Translations under genes and position numbers: made by a program | Assembly: GCA_027575805.1 (NCBI GenBank) | Contig: JANBPU010000038.1 | Span: 41,447 to 105,446, forward strand | Direction of reading: 5' to 3' | DNA from: Mycoemilia scoparia | Taxonomy: Eukaryota > Kickxellomycota > Kickxellomycetes > Kickxellales > Kickxellaceae | Length of the DNA stretch: 64,000 nt | Part shown: positions 1-12,529 of the stretch, piece by piece | Numbering within the stretch: position 1 is the first letter of the stretch | Layout of the letters: each line of letters opens with the position of its first letter | The notes under the pieces: model-generated | The model's input: only the letters and a program-made list of their open reading frames with translations | What the model was told of the DNA's origin: nothing | The model's database searches: none

Positions 1-601
1 CACATGCCACAATGATCGTCATCAACATGGTATTCATTATCTTCGAATAGCTTTTCGCTATCGCTGAGGTGACGGCTTATGGAATTTTTTGACGGAAAAG
101 CTGTAGTTTCAATCTGGCTATCATCATGAGTAACTGATGATTTTAATTTAACCTGGACCAATTAGGGATGTATAAAGATTAGTATCCTTAGTAGCACCTG
201 CTTTGAATGTATTTTGTTAGTAATAACTAATATGATTCAGACAATAGATATCTATACATACCTTTTGTTGTGGTTTTGGGACTTTAGTTTTAAGCATCTT
301 GCTTGTAAGGCTGGAAAGGCTTGAAGCTATTCTTGTGGAGCTTTTAATGTCATTTTCTGACTTGTCTTCTGTATCACTTGAATCAACAACAATGCGCTTC
401 TTCTTTGGTTGCCGTTTTCTGACTGTACTTTGCCTTTTTGGAGGAGATGGTGGTGGCGAAGTGCCTGACTCTTGCGAGCCAATTAATTCCAAAGGTCGCT
501 TCTATAAAGTTTGTATCAAAGCGTGTGATTAGGCGAATGTAAGATATGTATAAACCAAGAGTCTGAATGGTGATGAATGTGCTAAATACCTTGTAAGCCA
601 T
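1..601 (-). CDS. Unidentified lysine-rich nuclear-type protein, N-terminal part (cut by window edge)
   Basis: I do not recognise this gene. Three exons can be read on the minus strand: 601..590, 501..262 and 152..1, continuing off the left edge. Introns are GTATTT..TAG (589..502) and GTATGT..CAG (261..153), and both keep the frame open. The start was chosen because its context ACAACCATGG is strong; an in-frame ATG at 649 would add 16 hydrophobic residues. The about 134 visible residues are charged and disordered: a proline/serine stretch, a basic cluster (RKRQPKKKR) that looks like a nuclear localisation signal, then an acidic serine patch (DSSDTEDKSEND) resembling a casein kinase 2 target. 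No folded domain is visible, so the function must lie in the missing C-terminal part. Confidence 0.55.
13..40. other. Window edge: left gene continues outside
   Basis: The minus-strand frame of the left-edge gene is open to base 1, so its C-terminal part lies outside the window. Confidence 0.6.
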
Positions 602-768
602 GGTTGTAAAGTATCTTAAAACTAACAATAGTTTAAGGTAAATGGCCATTTATCTGTCCAAAATGTCATTATGGGCTAATTTCTTACAAAATAAATGGTG
701 AGTTTATTAAGGAAAAAACAAGTGAAATGTATAAAAATTTGTATGTATTAAAAACATAGAAGACCAAT
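602..768. other. Short spacer between SDA1 3' end and the left-edge gene
   Basis: This 167 bp gap must hold the 3' untranslated region of SDA1 and the promoter of the left-edge gene, since both are on the minus strand. The sequence is AT-rich; no distinct element is seen. Confidence 0.4.
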
Positions 769-3318
769 TTAATAGCCTCGTTTTTGCTTTTTGACGTGCT
801 TACGGAAGTCCTTTTGTTTTTGAACCAAACTTCGCTTGCCCTTGGATACGATGCCAAGCTTATGTGACAACATCTTGAAATCTTTGGTTTTGCGCTTCTC
901 CTTGTTAGTCGTTGATCGATTATCCTGACCTCTCTTGCTTTTGGCTGAAGCATACTTTTCTCTTCCTTCGCGACCAGCCTGAATGGATGCCATTCTTTCT
1001 TCGTAGCTTGCCTTTGCGCGTCTCCGACTGTGATAGGCGCCAAGGATATCAGATTCGTCAAGAACAGCTTTGGAGGAAAGTATTTCATTTTCATCTTCCT
1101 CACTAGAAGTGTAGTCGATGCCTTCCTCGCCATCTTCTGCTTCGTTATCTTCATCGACATCATCTTCTGGTGCTGCCCGCTTCTTTGCAATTGGAGTTTT
1201 AGCTTTTGTCTTTGATGCTTCTATGCTCTTTTGCTCGGCTCTACGGCGGCGCTTTAGCTCATCAATTCGATCAAAGTCTTCTTGGCTAAAGATGCGAGTG
1301 GCTTCAATAGGGAGTTTTTTGAATGTGGCATCAGGCTTATTCGAATCATGAGCAGCTGATTCTTCATTGTCATCAGCCTCTTCCTCATCGCCAGTTTCCT
1401 GGGCTTCATCTTCATCGATACCACCTTCTCCATTTGAAATCATGTCATCATCACTTTCGTCCTCTTGTTGCTCATCTTCACATTCACCCAGAGGTGTGTC
1501 CAATGCATCTTCATATGCATCACTGTCCTCATCACTAGAGGCTGATCCAAACTCTTCCAAAAGCTCAGCACCGTCAACACCCTGCTTAACCGCTGAAGCG
1601 GCAAATGATTGCAGGCTGGCAACCTGAGAATCGCTCATGCTTGATTTGAATTCTCCAGAAATCATCTTTTCCGTAATTTCTTTTCCTCTTTCACGCCTGT
1701 GAAGCATCTCGGGGTTAATTTCTCTGAAAAGCATCACTAAAGACCTGCCGGCCATCATTACACCCTTGTCGCGGTGTTTACGATATTGAACCAGATCGCT
1801 AAGCAGATCCTTTTCCATGGCTAGTGGCTGGCGAGCAGTGACTGCACGGATGGAATTGAGTCCAGCAGCAATGACTTCTGGTGCACAGTGGTCTGCTACA
1901 AAGTTATCGGCAATGGCTCGGACTAATGGGTGAAGTACATCTGGGGGGACAAGTCCATGGGTAGCGGTAGCCAACAATGCCAAGATTGATGTTACATCTG
2001 GCTGATGTGGCTGAAGATAGCGCTGCAAAAATGGATAAAAATTGAGAACCTGGAGCTGATGGAAGCCAATCAATCTGGCAGCCAATTTGAGGATCATTAT
2101 CCTGACTTCAAACCTCTCTACTGACTGCCCGCCTCGCTTGGTTTGAGTTTGGGCGTGGTGTACGCGAGAAAACAGTTTTTCAACAAATCCTTGTGGATCA
2201 TGTATTTGTTCCAAAGGACCAAACACATAGTTTGTTGAATTGGCTTTATTAAACCTCGAAGATCCACCACTCAAAGCATCATCCTCATTGTCGCTGTTAT
2301 TACCATACAAAAGTTTGTTATGTTTCCTAATAGCCTTTTCTAGTTTTCGCTTGGCGTGTCTTGACTTTTTGGTTATCTGGTTCTGATGCTTGAGCATCAG
2401 GATATTTGGAATGCTCTTCTTTCCGCTGTCAGAATCTGAATCAGAGTCATCCGAGTCCCCATCTCCGCCTTTACCCTTTTTCTTGGGATTCAAAAAGAAT
2501 TGGATCGCTGTTACCATGATTTTTGTGATGGGCGATAGACATGCCTGCGCAATGACGTTCACTGTCTTTGCATCCTGCCAGATCTGTTTACGGTAAAGTT
2601 CTATGCAAATATTTAAACTGCGTTTTGCAGCAACTGCACCCTCACCATTTTTGTCTTGGGCATCCGAAGCTGTCAATAGCGTGTACATAAAGTTCTGTAC
2701 TGTTTTGTTCAACTTGACATTCTTGTGGTTGCCCTTGTTTGCGGCTTTTATGTCATTGACAATGTGGCTGTATAGCATCTCACGAAGTTGCTTGTCGCGG
2801 CATCTAAACATCACAAAGAATAGTGGTAGAACTTTTGTATTTGAAATTGAGCCACGGCTTCTCAGGAACATCAGGGCCTGAACCATAGTCTTGCGCAGAT
2901 TGGGGTTAAGAATGGTGTGGTGGGTTTGCAGAAGCTGCATGAGCTTTTCTGGGAAGTCGCAACACTCATTTGGGTAGCATTGGTAGACCTAGGATTTTAA
3001 TGAACACACATATATACACGGGTTAAAATGATAATTCGGGATACTTTAACGTTCCTGCGTTGCGGCTGGCACTTGATGCTATATATAGTAGCATTGCACT
3101 GCATACCGGGCACTTGCCTGTGAAAGGAACCCGATAAGGTCACCGAGCTCCTTGGATTCTTCTTCTGGTTTGAGGTGGAAGATGGCAAGTGATGCTTCAA
3201 AGTGTCTGTATTGCTGCAGAAACTCTTCTCTGTAGGACACCGGGTCACGCTTGACAAGGTTCTGCAGTTGGGGGAGATTGAGCGCAAGGAGGGCGCCTCT
3301 TGGCTGCTTGACCACCAT
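769..3318 (-). CDS. SDA1: SDA1 homologue, 60S ribosome biogenesis / export factor
   Basis: SDA1 is a nuclear/nucleolar protein needed for late 60S subunit maturation and export and for passage through Start in yeast. Two exons, 3318..3118 and 2988..769, give 806 residues. The N-terminus (NLPQLQNLVKRDP, then EEFLQQYRHFE) and the following HEAT-like region (KVLPLFFVMFRCRDK) are typical of the family. After about residue 500 come long acidic runs, and the C-terminus is strongly basic and ends with KKQKRGY, as in other SDA1 proteins. The intron starts GCAAGT after CAG and ends CCTAG, so it is a GC-AG intron; splicing there joins the conserved FLSQ to VYQCYP in frame. The first ATG of the open frame was chosen as start. 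Confidence 0.93.
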
Positions 3319-4036
3319 GTATTATAATGACAAATATAAAAGATAAATTTACACAAATAGGAGAGAGGTAAAGAGAAGGCCAATTGTGCAATGTGTGTTA
3401 ACATTGATCAGATACTTGTAGAGTGTCTGAAATAACTTTTTTTTTCTAACAAGAAAAGCCGCATACAGCAAAAATTTAGCACAAATTGCTAATCATAGCA
3501 AATAAAGGATCAGCAAATTAGCAGGGGCTTGCGGTTGACAATTGATTGGGTTAATAGCAAAGGAGGACTGAATCGCCTAGTGCCCTTTTTGTAAAGGTAA
3601 CCAAAAGGGAAAAAAGAGGCCAATAACAACAGACACCGTGATTTTTTGAGGGCACACACACATGCCCAGCAGCTTTGTGTGCCCACCATGCTGCTGTTGT
3701 CTCCCTTTCTTTCTAATACATCCAAACACACACATACATACATAAACATATAAACAATTGCCAAACACAAAAAGCGCATTCTTTACATTTAGTCTACTTT
3801 GTCAATTTTCCCATTTCCACCACTACAAGGGTACTGGAGTAGGCCAACCTTTCAGCCGTTTGGAGGAAACCGCTTGGACCCATTGCAGCTGAATAGTATA
3901 CCCTCAACCTTATTAGATTCGCAAATCCCGTTGCAGCCATTTTCATAATCGTAGTTTTGGTTAGCAATAGTTTAGTCCAAAAGCAAGTGTTGCGTAAATT
4001 ACAACTCAGAGAACAGGCAGCTACTTGTAAAAATAC
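3319..4036. promoter_or_regulatory. Divergent promoter region between SDA1 and the LIM-RhoGAP gene
   Basis: These 718 bp separate two genes transcribed away from each other, so both promoters should lie here. There is a CA/TG-rich stretch near 3650-3750 and a T tract near 3437. No clear TATA box or operator could be assigned. Confidence 0.4.
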
Positions 4037-7000
4037 ATGCCAACGACAAGTAGTGATAGTAGCAGCCAGGGACAAGAGCCTGAGCAGCAGGGCGTTCGGG
4101 ATAGCAGCGCTATTAACCACCACAGCAACAATAGCATCAGCGATAGCAATAATACGAGTAGCACCCATGACCAAGCTGCTAAAGAGCTACAACTACCACT
4201 GTCACCACCCTCTGCTGGCGAAGGGTACGGGAACGTCGAGCTACACGAAGCCGTGATAAGACCATACCACGCTGAGGACGCGGAGTCGGCAACCCAGTGT
4301 AGCACCGAGGGAGGTGATATTTGCCCGCAATGCCAGGAACCGACGGCCTCAACCACAGTGCTTTCAGAAAATAACGAGGGACAGTGCGTGCAGGCACTGG
4401 GGACCATATACCATTTGAAGTGTGTTACATGCCAGGTAAGAAATGGCAGCATTTAACATTTGCCCCACAAGCTGCTGCACCAACAGCAGGCCGAATGCCG
4501 CTACTTGCTGTTGTGTGTGTGTGTGCGTAGGGGGAGGAGGTCCTGTGTGATCGGGGTGGGGAGGCTGGTCAAGCCCATCCGAAATCCCAAGAGACCAATT
4601 CCCCTTTTTGGCCAACTCATACACACAATCATTTGGGTGTAACATTTGCGCAGATGTTTTTCAAGCTGATTCCAACCTTTTCCCTTATACCATTTTTGTT
4701 CTGTAGACGTGTGGCATTAATGTGGCTGACTGCTTCTTCTCAGTGGACAGTAAAGACGGGGGCCCACCCTTTATGTACTGCGAGCGGCACTACTATGAAA
4801 AGATGAATCTTATGTGTGCAACTTGTAAAGATCCGCTGGATGGCACTTTTGTCACAGGGCTGGGAAAAAAGTACCACATCGAGCACTTTACATGCTACGT
4901 TTGTCCAACTGTCTTTGGCCCGGATGGCACATATTATGTGCACGGCGGAGCCCCGTATTGCTTGTACCACTACACGTACCTGATCTCCAGCAAATGCTCA
5001 GGGTGTCACCAGGCTATCATGAAGCAATACCTCCAAATTCGCTCGCATGGCTTTGACGAGCGCTGGCATCCCGAATGCTATATGATATACACAGTAAGCC
5101 ATATTGCTGCCGCTAATATTGCTATATATGAATGTTCATTACCAGCTACTTGGCGCGTCCTAAAGATAGAATGTAGATTAACCCAATTTTCTTGTGTTGA
5201 CCCTGTTTGTAGTTTTGGAATGTCCGCATGTGTCCTCCAATGTACGCTCCCCGCGCGAAAGGTATGTAATCCACTTCTTGAAGCGCAGCTGCTTTGCGCA
5301 CACGCCACCCGGCACACTCGCACAACAGTATATTTAACAAGCCTAGCTCTATTTCTAATAGGCACAATCATATCCCTTAAGGAGGCTATGAGGTCAGCAA
5401 GCCTTATTAGTGACCAGCAAATTTCTCAAGTGTGGACAGTGATGTCCTCGTTTGAGGAGTCTATATCCACGTGCATCAACGGGATACTTATGCACTTGCT
5501 TGCCGGAAGATACAAGGATTGTCTGCGCCAGTCCGAGCGCTTTATAATGCATGTTGATGTATTATTTGCGTCCATTGATGACCTTGAAGACGAGCTTTCC
5601 CAGTTTGACGACTCTACTGGTAAGTAGCAACAACAGCCATAGAAAGACTACTGTGCTACTTTTTGATTTATATCTGGCTGTTTAAAAGCCATGCTTTCTA
5701 TAATCCCTTGGTCTCCTCAACTCGCTGCGCCACGAAAATGGCCTACCTTTTTCAACCATCTTTATTCTTTGCCAAATGGCCACATGACAGCCACAACCCA
5801 GGCACATTCCCAACATGGGCCGCTGTCTGTCTTGGCGCTATTCCGCGTACTTATTTTTTGCACAGCCAGAATCTAATACCGATTTGTTTGGTTGTTTCAA
5901 TTTATCTATTTAGGATTACAGCACACGCGTGAGCCGAAGGTGCTCAGCCGTAAGGTTGTCAGCTTTTTCCACGTAATGGCCAACTTTAACCAGGCTGATC
6001 TCAATGACACAAGCAAGGAATTGCTATCCCTGGTGGCCAGTCTAGCGCATACCTTCAAGATGCTGATAAGAATTGCGCTTAAGGGAGCCCTGAAAGCTCA
6101 GACTGAGTATGCCTGTACCGAGTCCATCCAGAAGCTTCTTACCAAGCTCACCGAGACTGGTGACCCCCAAAAGTGGATAAGGTTCAGGAAATCCTACCAA
6201 TCCATAAACATCTCCTCGGATTCGTGCGTAAAGTGTAATGATAGTATCTCAACTGAATGTTTGATAAGCCAAAAGCACTCTGTTCGCTGGCATCTTGACT
6301 GTTTTACCTGCTCCCAGTGCAACAAAGAGATACGGCGTATGTACCCTCGGGTAGGATTAGACGAATCGACCATGAAGCTACTTTGTCCAACATGTAAGGG
6401 CGACAGAGAGCTGTCCGTTGGCGAGTTTTCCTTTGTGTCTCAGCTAGAGGTGTACTCATTCCTGCTTGCTGTCGCCATGAAACGTCTCTATAGCCGTATG
6501 AGGACAAAGATAGCCGACATTGACAAGCATGCTCCAATGCAAGACTACTATCATCATGCACAAAAGTTTGGCCAGCAGCAAATGCATCCACAACAACAGC
6601 AACAGCCCCATCAATCTCAACAACAGTCCCATCAATATCAGCAACAGCATTACCATGACCAGGCTCAACAAATTAGACACCATCTCCCGCACATGGTTGA
6701 TCGGCGATTAGAGGGAGAAAATCTCCCATCAAAGTTGATTCGTAAACAGACAAGGGTTTCGCCCACTCCCTTGTCCTCGCTTGCTGCTGCGACTGCTGCA
6801 GCTAATACTAATAACAATGGAGCCCCACATCATCACCATCACCATGGAGTTAGGCCCAGTCTCAACATGGCACCCAACGCCAACAATGAGCAAAAGATAA
6901 CAATCTGTGAGCCTGAGCCACCCATCCCAGCAAACCATGCTATTGCGGATCGTCGCAGAACGCGCGTGTCACATACATCAGCCCTGACGCTCCATGCCCG

Positions 7001-8525
7001 CATGCGCAACTCGCTTACTGGCGACATGGAGACCGTTCCTCGCACACTTGCTGAACAGCAGACACTTCAGAACCAGGACTCGGTCAACCCTGACCAAATC
7101 CAAGCTCACATTGCAGCCACAAGCGATAGCGAAGCCAAGCAGACTGAGCCAATTAAGCATGATGGCGCATCACCTCAGATAAAGAGCCAACTGGAGGCCG
7201 GAAAATCAAAAGCCTACTTTATGACTGACCTCAACACAGCCACACTATTCTGCTCAAAGCACGTAGCAGTGTCTAAGTTGACTAAGATGCTAGCCAATTC
7301 TGATATAACCCAGGCTGAGCTCATTTCTCTCATTGGATCTTCGAAATCGACGAAAGGAACATCAGTGTGGGCCAAGCTCAAAACTAACTGGAAGCAAGCA
7401 GCGGCTAAAAAGGGTGGCAATGAGCGAGAGAAAGATCGCGACAGGCAACAGTATCCTACATTCGGTGTCGGTCTTGATATACTCTTGGATCGTCAAGGTC
7501 AAGACACTGATTTGGGTATTCATGGCAAGAATGACCCAGTTGTTCCCAGGTTCTTTGAGATGATGATCAAGACGCTGACAAAGATGGATCTGGCTGTTGA
7601 GGGTATCTTCCGAAAGAACGGGAACATCCGTAGACTGCGCGAACTTACTGAGGCAGTTGATAAGAACATGGACAGGGTTGAACTTGAGAAGGAGAGTTCG
7701 GTCCAGGTAGCAGCTCTACTGAAAAAGTTCTTGCGTGAACTTCCTGAGCCACTTGTACCATTCAACATGCGGCGACTGTTCTTGAGTATATTGTCATTGC
7801 CACAAGAAAGCCAATTCACTGCCTTCCAATATGCTATTCTATTGTTACCTACCATCAACCGTGACATGCTTAACGTGCTCCTGACATTCTTGAGCTGGGT
7901 TGCCAAATATTCATATGTCAACGAAGAAACCGGAAGTAAGATGGATGCACATAATCTGGCTATGGTTATTACGCCTAATATCTTGTACGCTGACATCAAG
8001 GAACCGTCAAAGGACGATACATTTTCGTATGCAGCCACAAGTGTTATTTACCAGATCATGGAATATGGACCCTCAGTCTGGCTGATTCCAGATGACGTTA
8101 TGGCTTTCCTCAACAACGGATTAAGCGTGTTTATGGATGGAAAAGCAGAGCTCAACACAAAAGAACTGCTCCATCGCTATGAAGAGTTTTCGCAGACCTT
8201 CAAACTCTCTGAAAGTTCCAACGGATATGCCAGTAGTGGTGACCAACATCAGCACCCTGCGGCTGATGAGCAATCAAAAAACAAAGTATACGATTCTAGC
8301 AAAGAACTCCCACCAACGCCAAATGACGGAGACTTTGTTAGTAGACGGATAGCTGCTGCAGTGGCTTCAGTGGATGCCCACCATCAACTTACACCAACAT
8401 ATCCTTCTGCAAGCACTTCACGCCATTCACCAGCACCACCCTCATCCTCCCATACAGCCCATTCTGCTTATCCCAATGCCAATAGCAGCAACAGCGCCAA
8501 TAACCACGTTGTTCAAGCTTTATAG
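4037..8525 (+). CDS. LRG1: LRG1-like Rho GTPase-activating protein with LIM domains
   Basis: Lrg1-type proteins switch off Rho1 at sites of growth and so control cell-wall glucan synthesis and polarity. Five exons (4037..4435, 4707..5093, 5213..5261, 5362..5619, 5914..8525) give 1234 residues, with consensus splice sites and phases that agree. LIM 1 starts near residue 94 (CPQCQEP) and crosses intron 1. LIM 2 starts near 169 (CATCKDP). A partial LIM 3 starts near 229 (CSGCHQA) and runs into FWNVR, as in Lrg1. LIM 4 starts near 468 (CVKCND). A His/Gln-rich linker around 580-625 and other disordered stretches follow. The RhoGAP domain runs about 880-1080, with the arginine finger in EGIFRKNGN near 927. 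The C-terminal tail is serine/proline-rich. The 49-nt third exon is the smallest. Confidence 0.93.
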
Positions 8526-9641
8526 CTGGTCTAAAATTTAAACATATATATCTGGTATCTCTACCTTTCCTCCCTCAATCTTTTGTAATTTCATACATAC
8601 TACCACCACTATTATACCGGTGTTTTGTTGTCTTTTATCCTAGTATTGATTCGTACTTTGTGTTTCTCACTTCTTATTATTTAAATACCTAAATCTATTC
8701 TACATCAAGTATTATTAACTGTGAGGGCTTTTATATCACCTTGTTTTAACATACAATCTATTGTTAGTTTATTGATGATCCATTTGGTATTGTGTCTTCT
8801 AGAAGTGTACCATAATAATACTCCAATGGTCTCCCAAAATGTATGATTTTTGGGCCACACTTTCAGGAATGTATGAGGGTGCAGGATTGTTCCTCTTTGA
8901 GAGAGCCTGCCATTTGTTTGACTTGTGGGTATTTCTGTTTCAAAAATGGTGTTTTCCAGCTCGAGCCTCAAGAATGTATGTGATGATATTTAACCGTTGG
9001 TGGGTCAATAGCCAATCAAAGCAAAAAGGTGTGTGTTTTAGTCTCTAAGCTCGTCAACTGAATACAATCATATATATATAATAAGCTGGGGAGCTATAAA
9101 CGCCATGGACTTTGTGGTTAGCTGCTGCTGTAGTGGAGGAGGGGAGTGAGAGATTTGATTATGTTATGTTAGCATAACCATACATCATTCATTTAGAAAG
9201 GTCGTAATCTGACTTCGTTAAGCCCTTGAGCCTAATAAATTTCTGATAATTGTGTGATTTTGAGAATACTTGGATCATGGGCTTTTGCTGCTGTTTCTGC
9301 TACTGGTTGTAATTGTATGTGTGGAACTGAGTGGAAATGTGAGAAAGTGGAAGGGTTTAGAAATCTCACTGCTGTGTTGAAAACATGTGATGATTATTCT
9401 CTGGCAGTTGGGAAGGCCATAATATTAGACATTTTTGCTATGTGTGTGCATTCCTCCCCTCATTTCTAAACTTTGCTGCTACCAACAACCTCTTTGTTAA
9501 AGAACGCACACATCTACACCTCAAATTCAATTTACTTGAATCTACTTCTTCCTTTATCAGAACCCTTTTATAATAATCAGTACTATTGTAATTATTACAT
9601 TCAAAAGGGTATAACAATAATACTACCACTACTTCAGAAAC
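8526..9641. other. Intergenic region, no gene seen
   Basis: This 1.1 kb stretch holds the LIM-RhoGAP 3' end and the SAR1 promoter. It is AT-rich, with short TATATA runs near 9070 and a small palindrome, ATGTTAGCATAAC, near 9165. The frames of 60-90 codons here have no recognisable motif. Confidence 0.4.
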
Positions 9642-10854
9642 ATGTTCATTATTAACTGGTTCTACGATGTTCTCAGCAGTCTTGGTAAGTCATCTCAAGT
9701 TCATTGCCTTAATCTCTACAAATAGACTGTATCTTGCTGCTTGGTTGTTTCGAGCTCAGCTTTATAATTCAACACTGGGTTCAGCTAACATCTCGTTGCC
9801 ATTCAACTTTTATGCATGCATAAATTAGGCCTACTAAACAAAAATGCAAAGATTCTGTTTTTGGGGCTCGATAATGCTGGCAAGACAACCTTGTTGCATA
9901 TGCTTAAAAACAACCGGTTGGCTACTTTGCAACCAACCCTCCATCCTAGTAAGTATCACCGCATTTTATATATAAGCATTTCATTGAAGCGCCGTGCCTT
10001 AGTGGGATTATCATATGAAATCATTGTGATATGCTCATTCCTGACACGCATACACACAGTTGGATTTATCACTCGCAGACACAAAAGCAAATAACCAAGG
10101 ATAAGAATACTGACCATTTGACTTCCTGCTTGCATATTAGCGTCCGAGGAACTGAACATTGGCAATATCAAGTTCACAACCTACGATTTGGGTGGTCACT
10201 TGCAGGCCCGTCGTTTGTGGAAGGATTATTTCCCAGAAGTCGATGGCATTGTCTTCCTTGTTGACTCTGCTGACAGATCGCGTTTCGTCGAAGCCAAGAA
10301 CGAATTGGATGTAAGTTATAGAAGCCTCATAATTTATTTATTATATATATCAAGGCTTTTCTCCAACTATTATATTCATGCTGATATCTAAACCAATTTG
10401 ATATCCTGCTTTTAATAGGCTTTGCTCAATATCGAACAGCTCCGCAAAGTTCCCTTCCTTGTTCTTGGTAACAAGGTCGATGCTGAGGGTGCCACTTCTG
10501 AAGAAGAGCTCCGTAACGAGCTTGGTCTTTACCAAACTACTGGAAAGGTAAGAATGCACAAAATAGCATTGATTTCTTTTTCATTTTTGAATGATGGAAC
10601 GGACAATAACGGATATTTGTATGTTGATATTGAAACAGGGCAAGGTTCCCCTCAAAGATGTCCGTCCCATTGAAGTATTCATGTGCTCCGTTGTCATGCG
10701 CCAGGGCTACGGTGTTGGTAAGTGTTTCATTCTAAAAGCCATTTATTTTCATGTCTAAAACGAAAACCATTGCGAAGATGCTTTAGCCCAATCTTTTCAT
10801 ATCTATGTGTATACAAATGTTGTAGGTTTCCGCTGGCTATCCCAATATGTTTAA
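9642..10854 (+). CDS. SAR1: SAR1 small GTPase (COPII coat initiation)
   Basis: SAR1 recruits the COPII coat to the endoplasmic reticulum when it binds GTP. Six exons (9642..9684, 9829..9948, 10141..10310, 10419..10547, 10639..10717, 10826..10854) give 189 residues, the family's normal length. The first exon encodes the hydrophobic amphipathic N-terminus [14 protein letters not shown] that inserts into the membrane. GTP-binding motifs follow: GLDNAGKT (P-loop), the switch I threonine in QPTLHPTSEE, DLGGH (switch II) and NKVD. The protein ends GFRWLSQYV, characteristic of SAR1. All five introns are GT-AG; the second splits the codon of the switch I threonine. Confidence 0.97.
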
Positions 10855-11369
10855 ATATTAAATCATTTTGATGCCTTTTCTGGTTTTATCCAATCTTTTC
10901 ATAATTAAATATATATTGTGCTAACATCTTGCTTTATTCCAACATATGCCATTTTTATTGCCAAAGCTTCTTAATGCTACCTAAGACATTTGTTTATGTC
11001 CAATGTGTTGATGACTATCTCTTTAATTTTAAAAATAAGAGAGACAAACTTGTTCCACTAAACATACGTTTATTCTCTATTTTTTATGATAATCAGCTCA
11101 ACAGCTTCTTTTATCAGAAAACCAAAGTGTAACTTTACACCATTGTCATTGTACTTTGCTTTTTAAAAGTGCGCCACAACCAGAGACTCTTTTCCTATGC
11201 CTTTTGAGATATGAGCATCAGAGGCAACTTAACTGCTTTTCTGTCATCTCAAGCAAATGCATACCTAGAGCAAACCCCTGCTCATCTAAAGAAAAGGTTT
11301 GGATAAACCTTTGTCTTCCTACTACTTCGATATTTTGCCTTGAGGTATTTCACAAAGAAGTCCTTAAAT
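10855..11369. other. AT-rich region downstream of SAR1
   Basis: About 500 bp of AT-rich sequence between SAR1 and the transposase remnant. It may include decayed flanks of that element. No open frame with a recognisable motif was seen. Confidence 0.35.
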
Positions 11370-12190
11370 CTTAGTTGAGTTGATGAGATCATACACAAGA
11401 TCTTTGCGGAATTGTTTATGGATTATTTCACAGCCTTTTTTTCAAATAAGTATGCATTGGTGATAGCAGTGTCAGGTAACCAAAAAAAAGAGTAGCATCC
11501 AACTTCTTGAAGTAATATGAGTGGAACGATATGGCCTAAGTTGATCAGTAATATTGGCACTGTTCACATATAAGTTGTAATCATCAACTACCACAGAAAT
11601 CTTCAACTCCTTTTGACTTTTATCTTCAAACATAGCACAAACTTTGGTTCTATTGGTACTAGTTGTTCATGGCCTGCGTCTAATTTTCAAAACCTTCCAT
11701 CTTTCTCCAATGATGCTATGAATGGCTGTCAGCATGGTTGCTGGACCATTATCCTGCCAAAAACTCTAAAGACACCCCCATTTACAAAACCTGAAAGAGT
11801 ATTCTATCCAACTTTTGAGCTCTGACCCACAGGAAATTCCTTAGTAAATGCAGAGTTTTTGATAGTTCTACATGTACCAGCTTTTAAATCATGAAGATGC
11901 CGATAGAGTTTGATACTTGAAAATTAACTGTCCATAAAGACGTTGATAAATCATTTTTGGTATGGTAGTTGTTTTAACAGATGACTAACCAAATAACAAG
12001 TGTGATTTATGTCTTCAACATTCTCTATCTCAGACTTCCTAGCACAAGAAGTAGGCAAAAGTATATAAGTGTATCTGAAATCACAGAGAGACACGATCTT
12101 ATAATCTTCTGGAAGAGGCTTATTTTTATTCTAATGATTCGGTACTTCTTCCGGAAAACTGTATCATCATTTCATAGATTGACACATTTG
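11370..12190 (-). mobile_element. Decayed piggyBac-type (DDE_Tnp_1_7) transposase remnant
   Basis: Read on the minus strand, separate pieces keep the order of a piggyBac transposase. EMMIQFSGRS (near 12165) resembles the family's E-x-M-x-x-F-x-GRS segment. A tract ending GTCRTIKN lies near 11865, and WQDNGPATMLTAIHS near 11765-11720. YNLYVNSANITDQLRPYRS near 11585-11530 corresponds to the conserved GVD-x-x-DQ-x-x-x-Y block. WLPDTAITNAYLF and HKQFRKDLVYDLI close the homology near 11370. The frame is broken by stop codons, including a TGA near 11660, and by shifts at a run of eight T/A near 11488 and at a run of seven near 11430. The N-terminal third is missing, and a MITE lies just upstream at 12226. 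This is a dead, truncated copy. Confidence 0.8.
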
Positions 12191-12225
12191 ATTTAAGAAC
12201 ATTATGCTTTTTTAAGGGTTTGCAA

Positions 12226-12360
12226 ATATGGGTAATAATTTTTGAAGGGTGAAAGTTTACTAGTACAACTGGACATCCATTTAGCTGTGATTGCCCCTAT
12301 AATCGCTGGTCACCAAAATTCACCCTTCAAAAGTGATGCCAAAATTTGATAAACCCATAA
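12226..12360. repeat. MITE family A, copy 1
   Basis: The left end TATGGGTAATAATTTTTGAA is mirrored by CCCTTCAAAA and, after a short insertion, ACCCATA at the right. TA dinucleotides flank the ends. The internal part (ACTGGACATCCATTT, then GCTGTGATTG and GGTCACCA) is nearly the same as in the copy at 31150. Confidence 0.75.
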
Positions 12361-12529
12361 TTAGAAAAATATGTTACCAGCATTATTAATAGAAAAATAT
12401 TCTAAATCGCCATGCTATGGTCAATTTATTAGCTTTATATAAGCCTTTCATCCAAAGTAACATTATACACGAATACACACATATCCATACCCGTACAAAT
12501 AAAAATCACAGAGATAAAATCCAGGCACA

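Noticed and set aside
8839..9048. Plus-strand 69-codon frame downstream of the RhoGAP gene
   Set aside because: No motif, no coding bias that I can see, and no matching introns.
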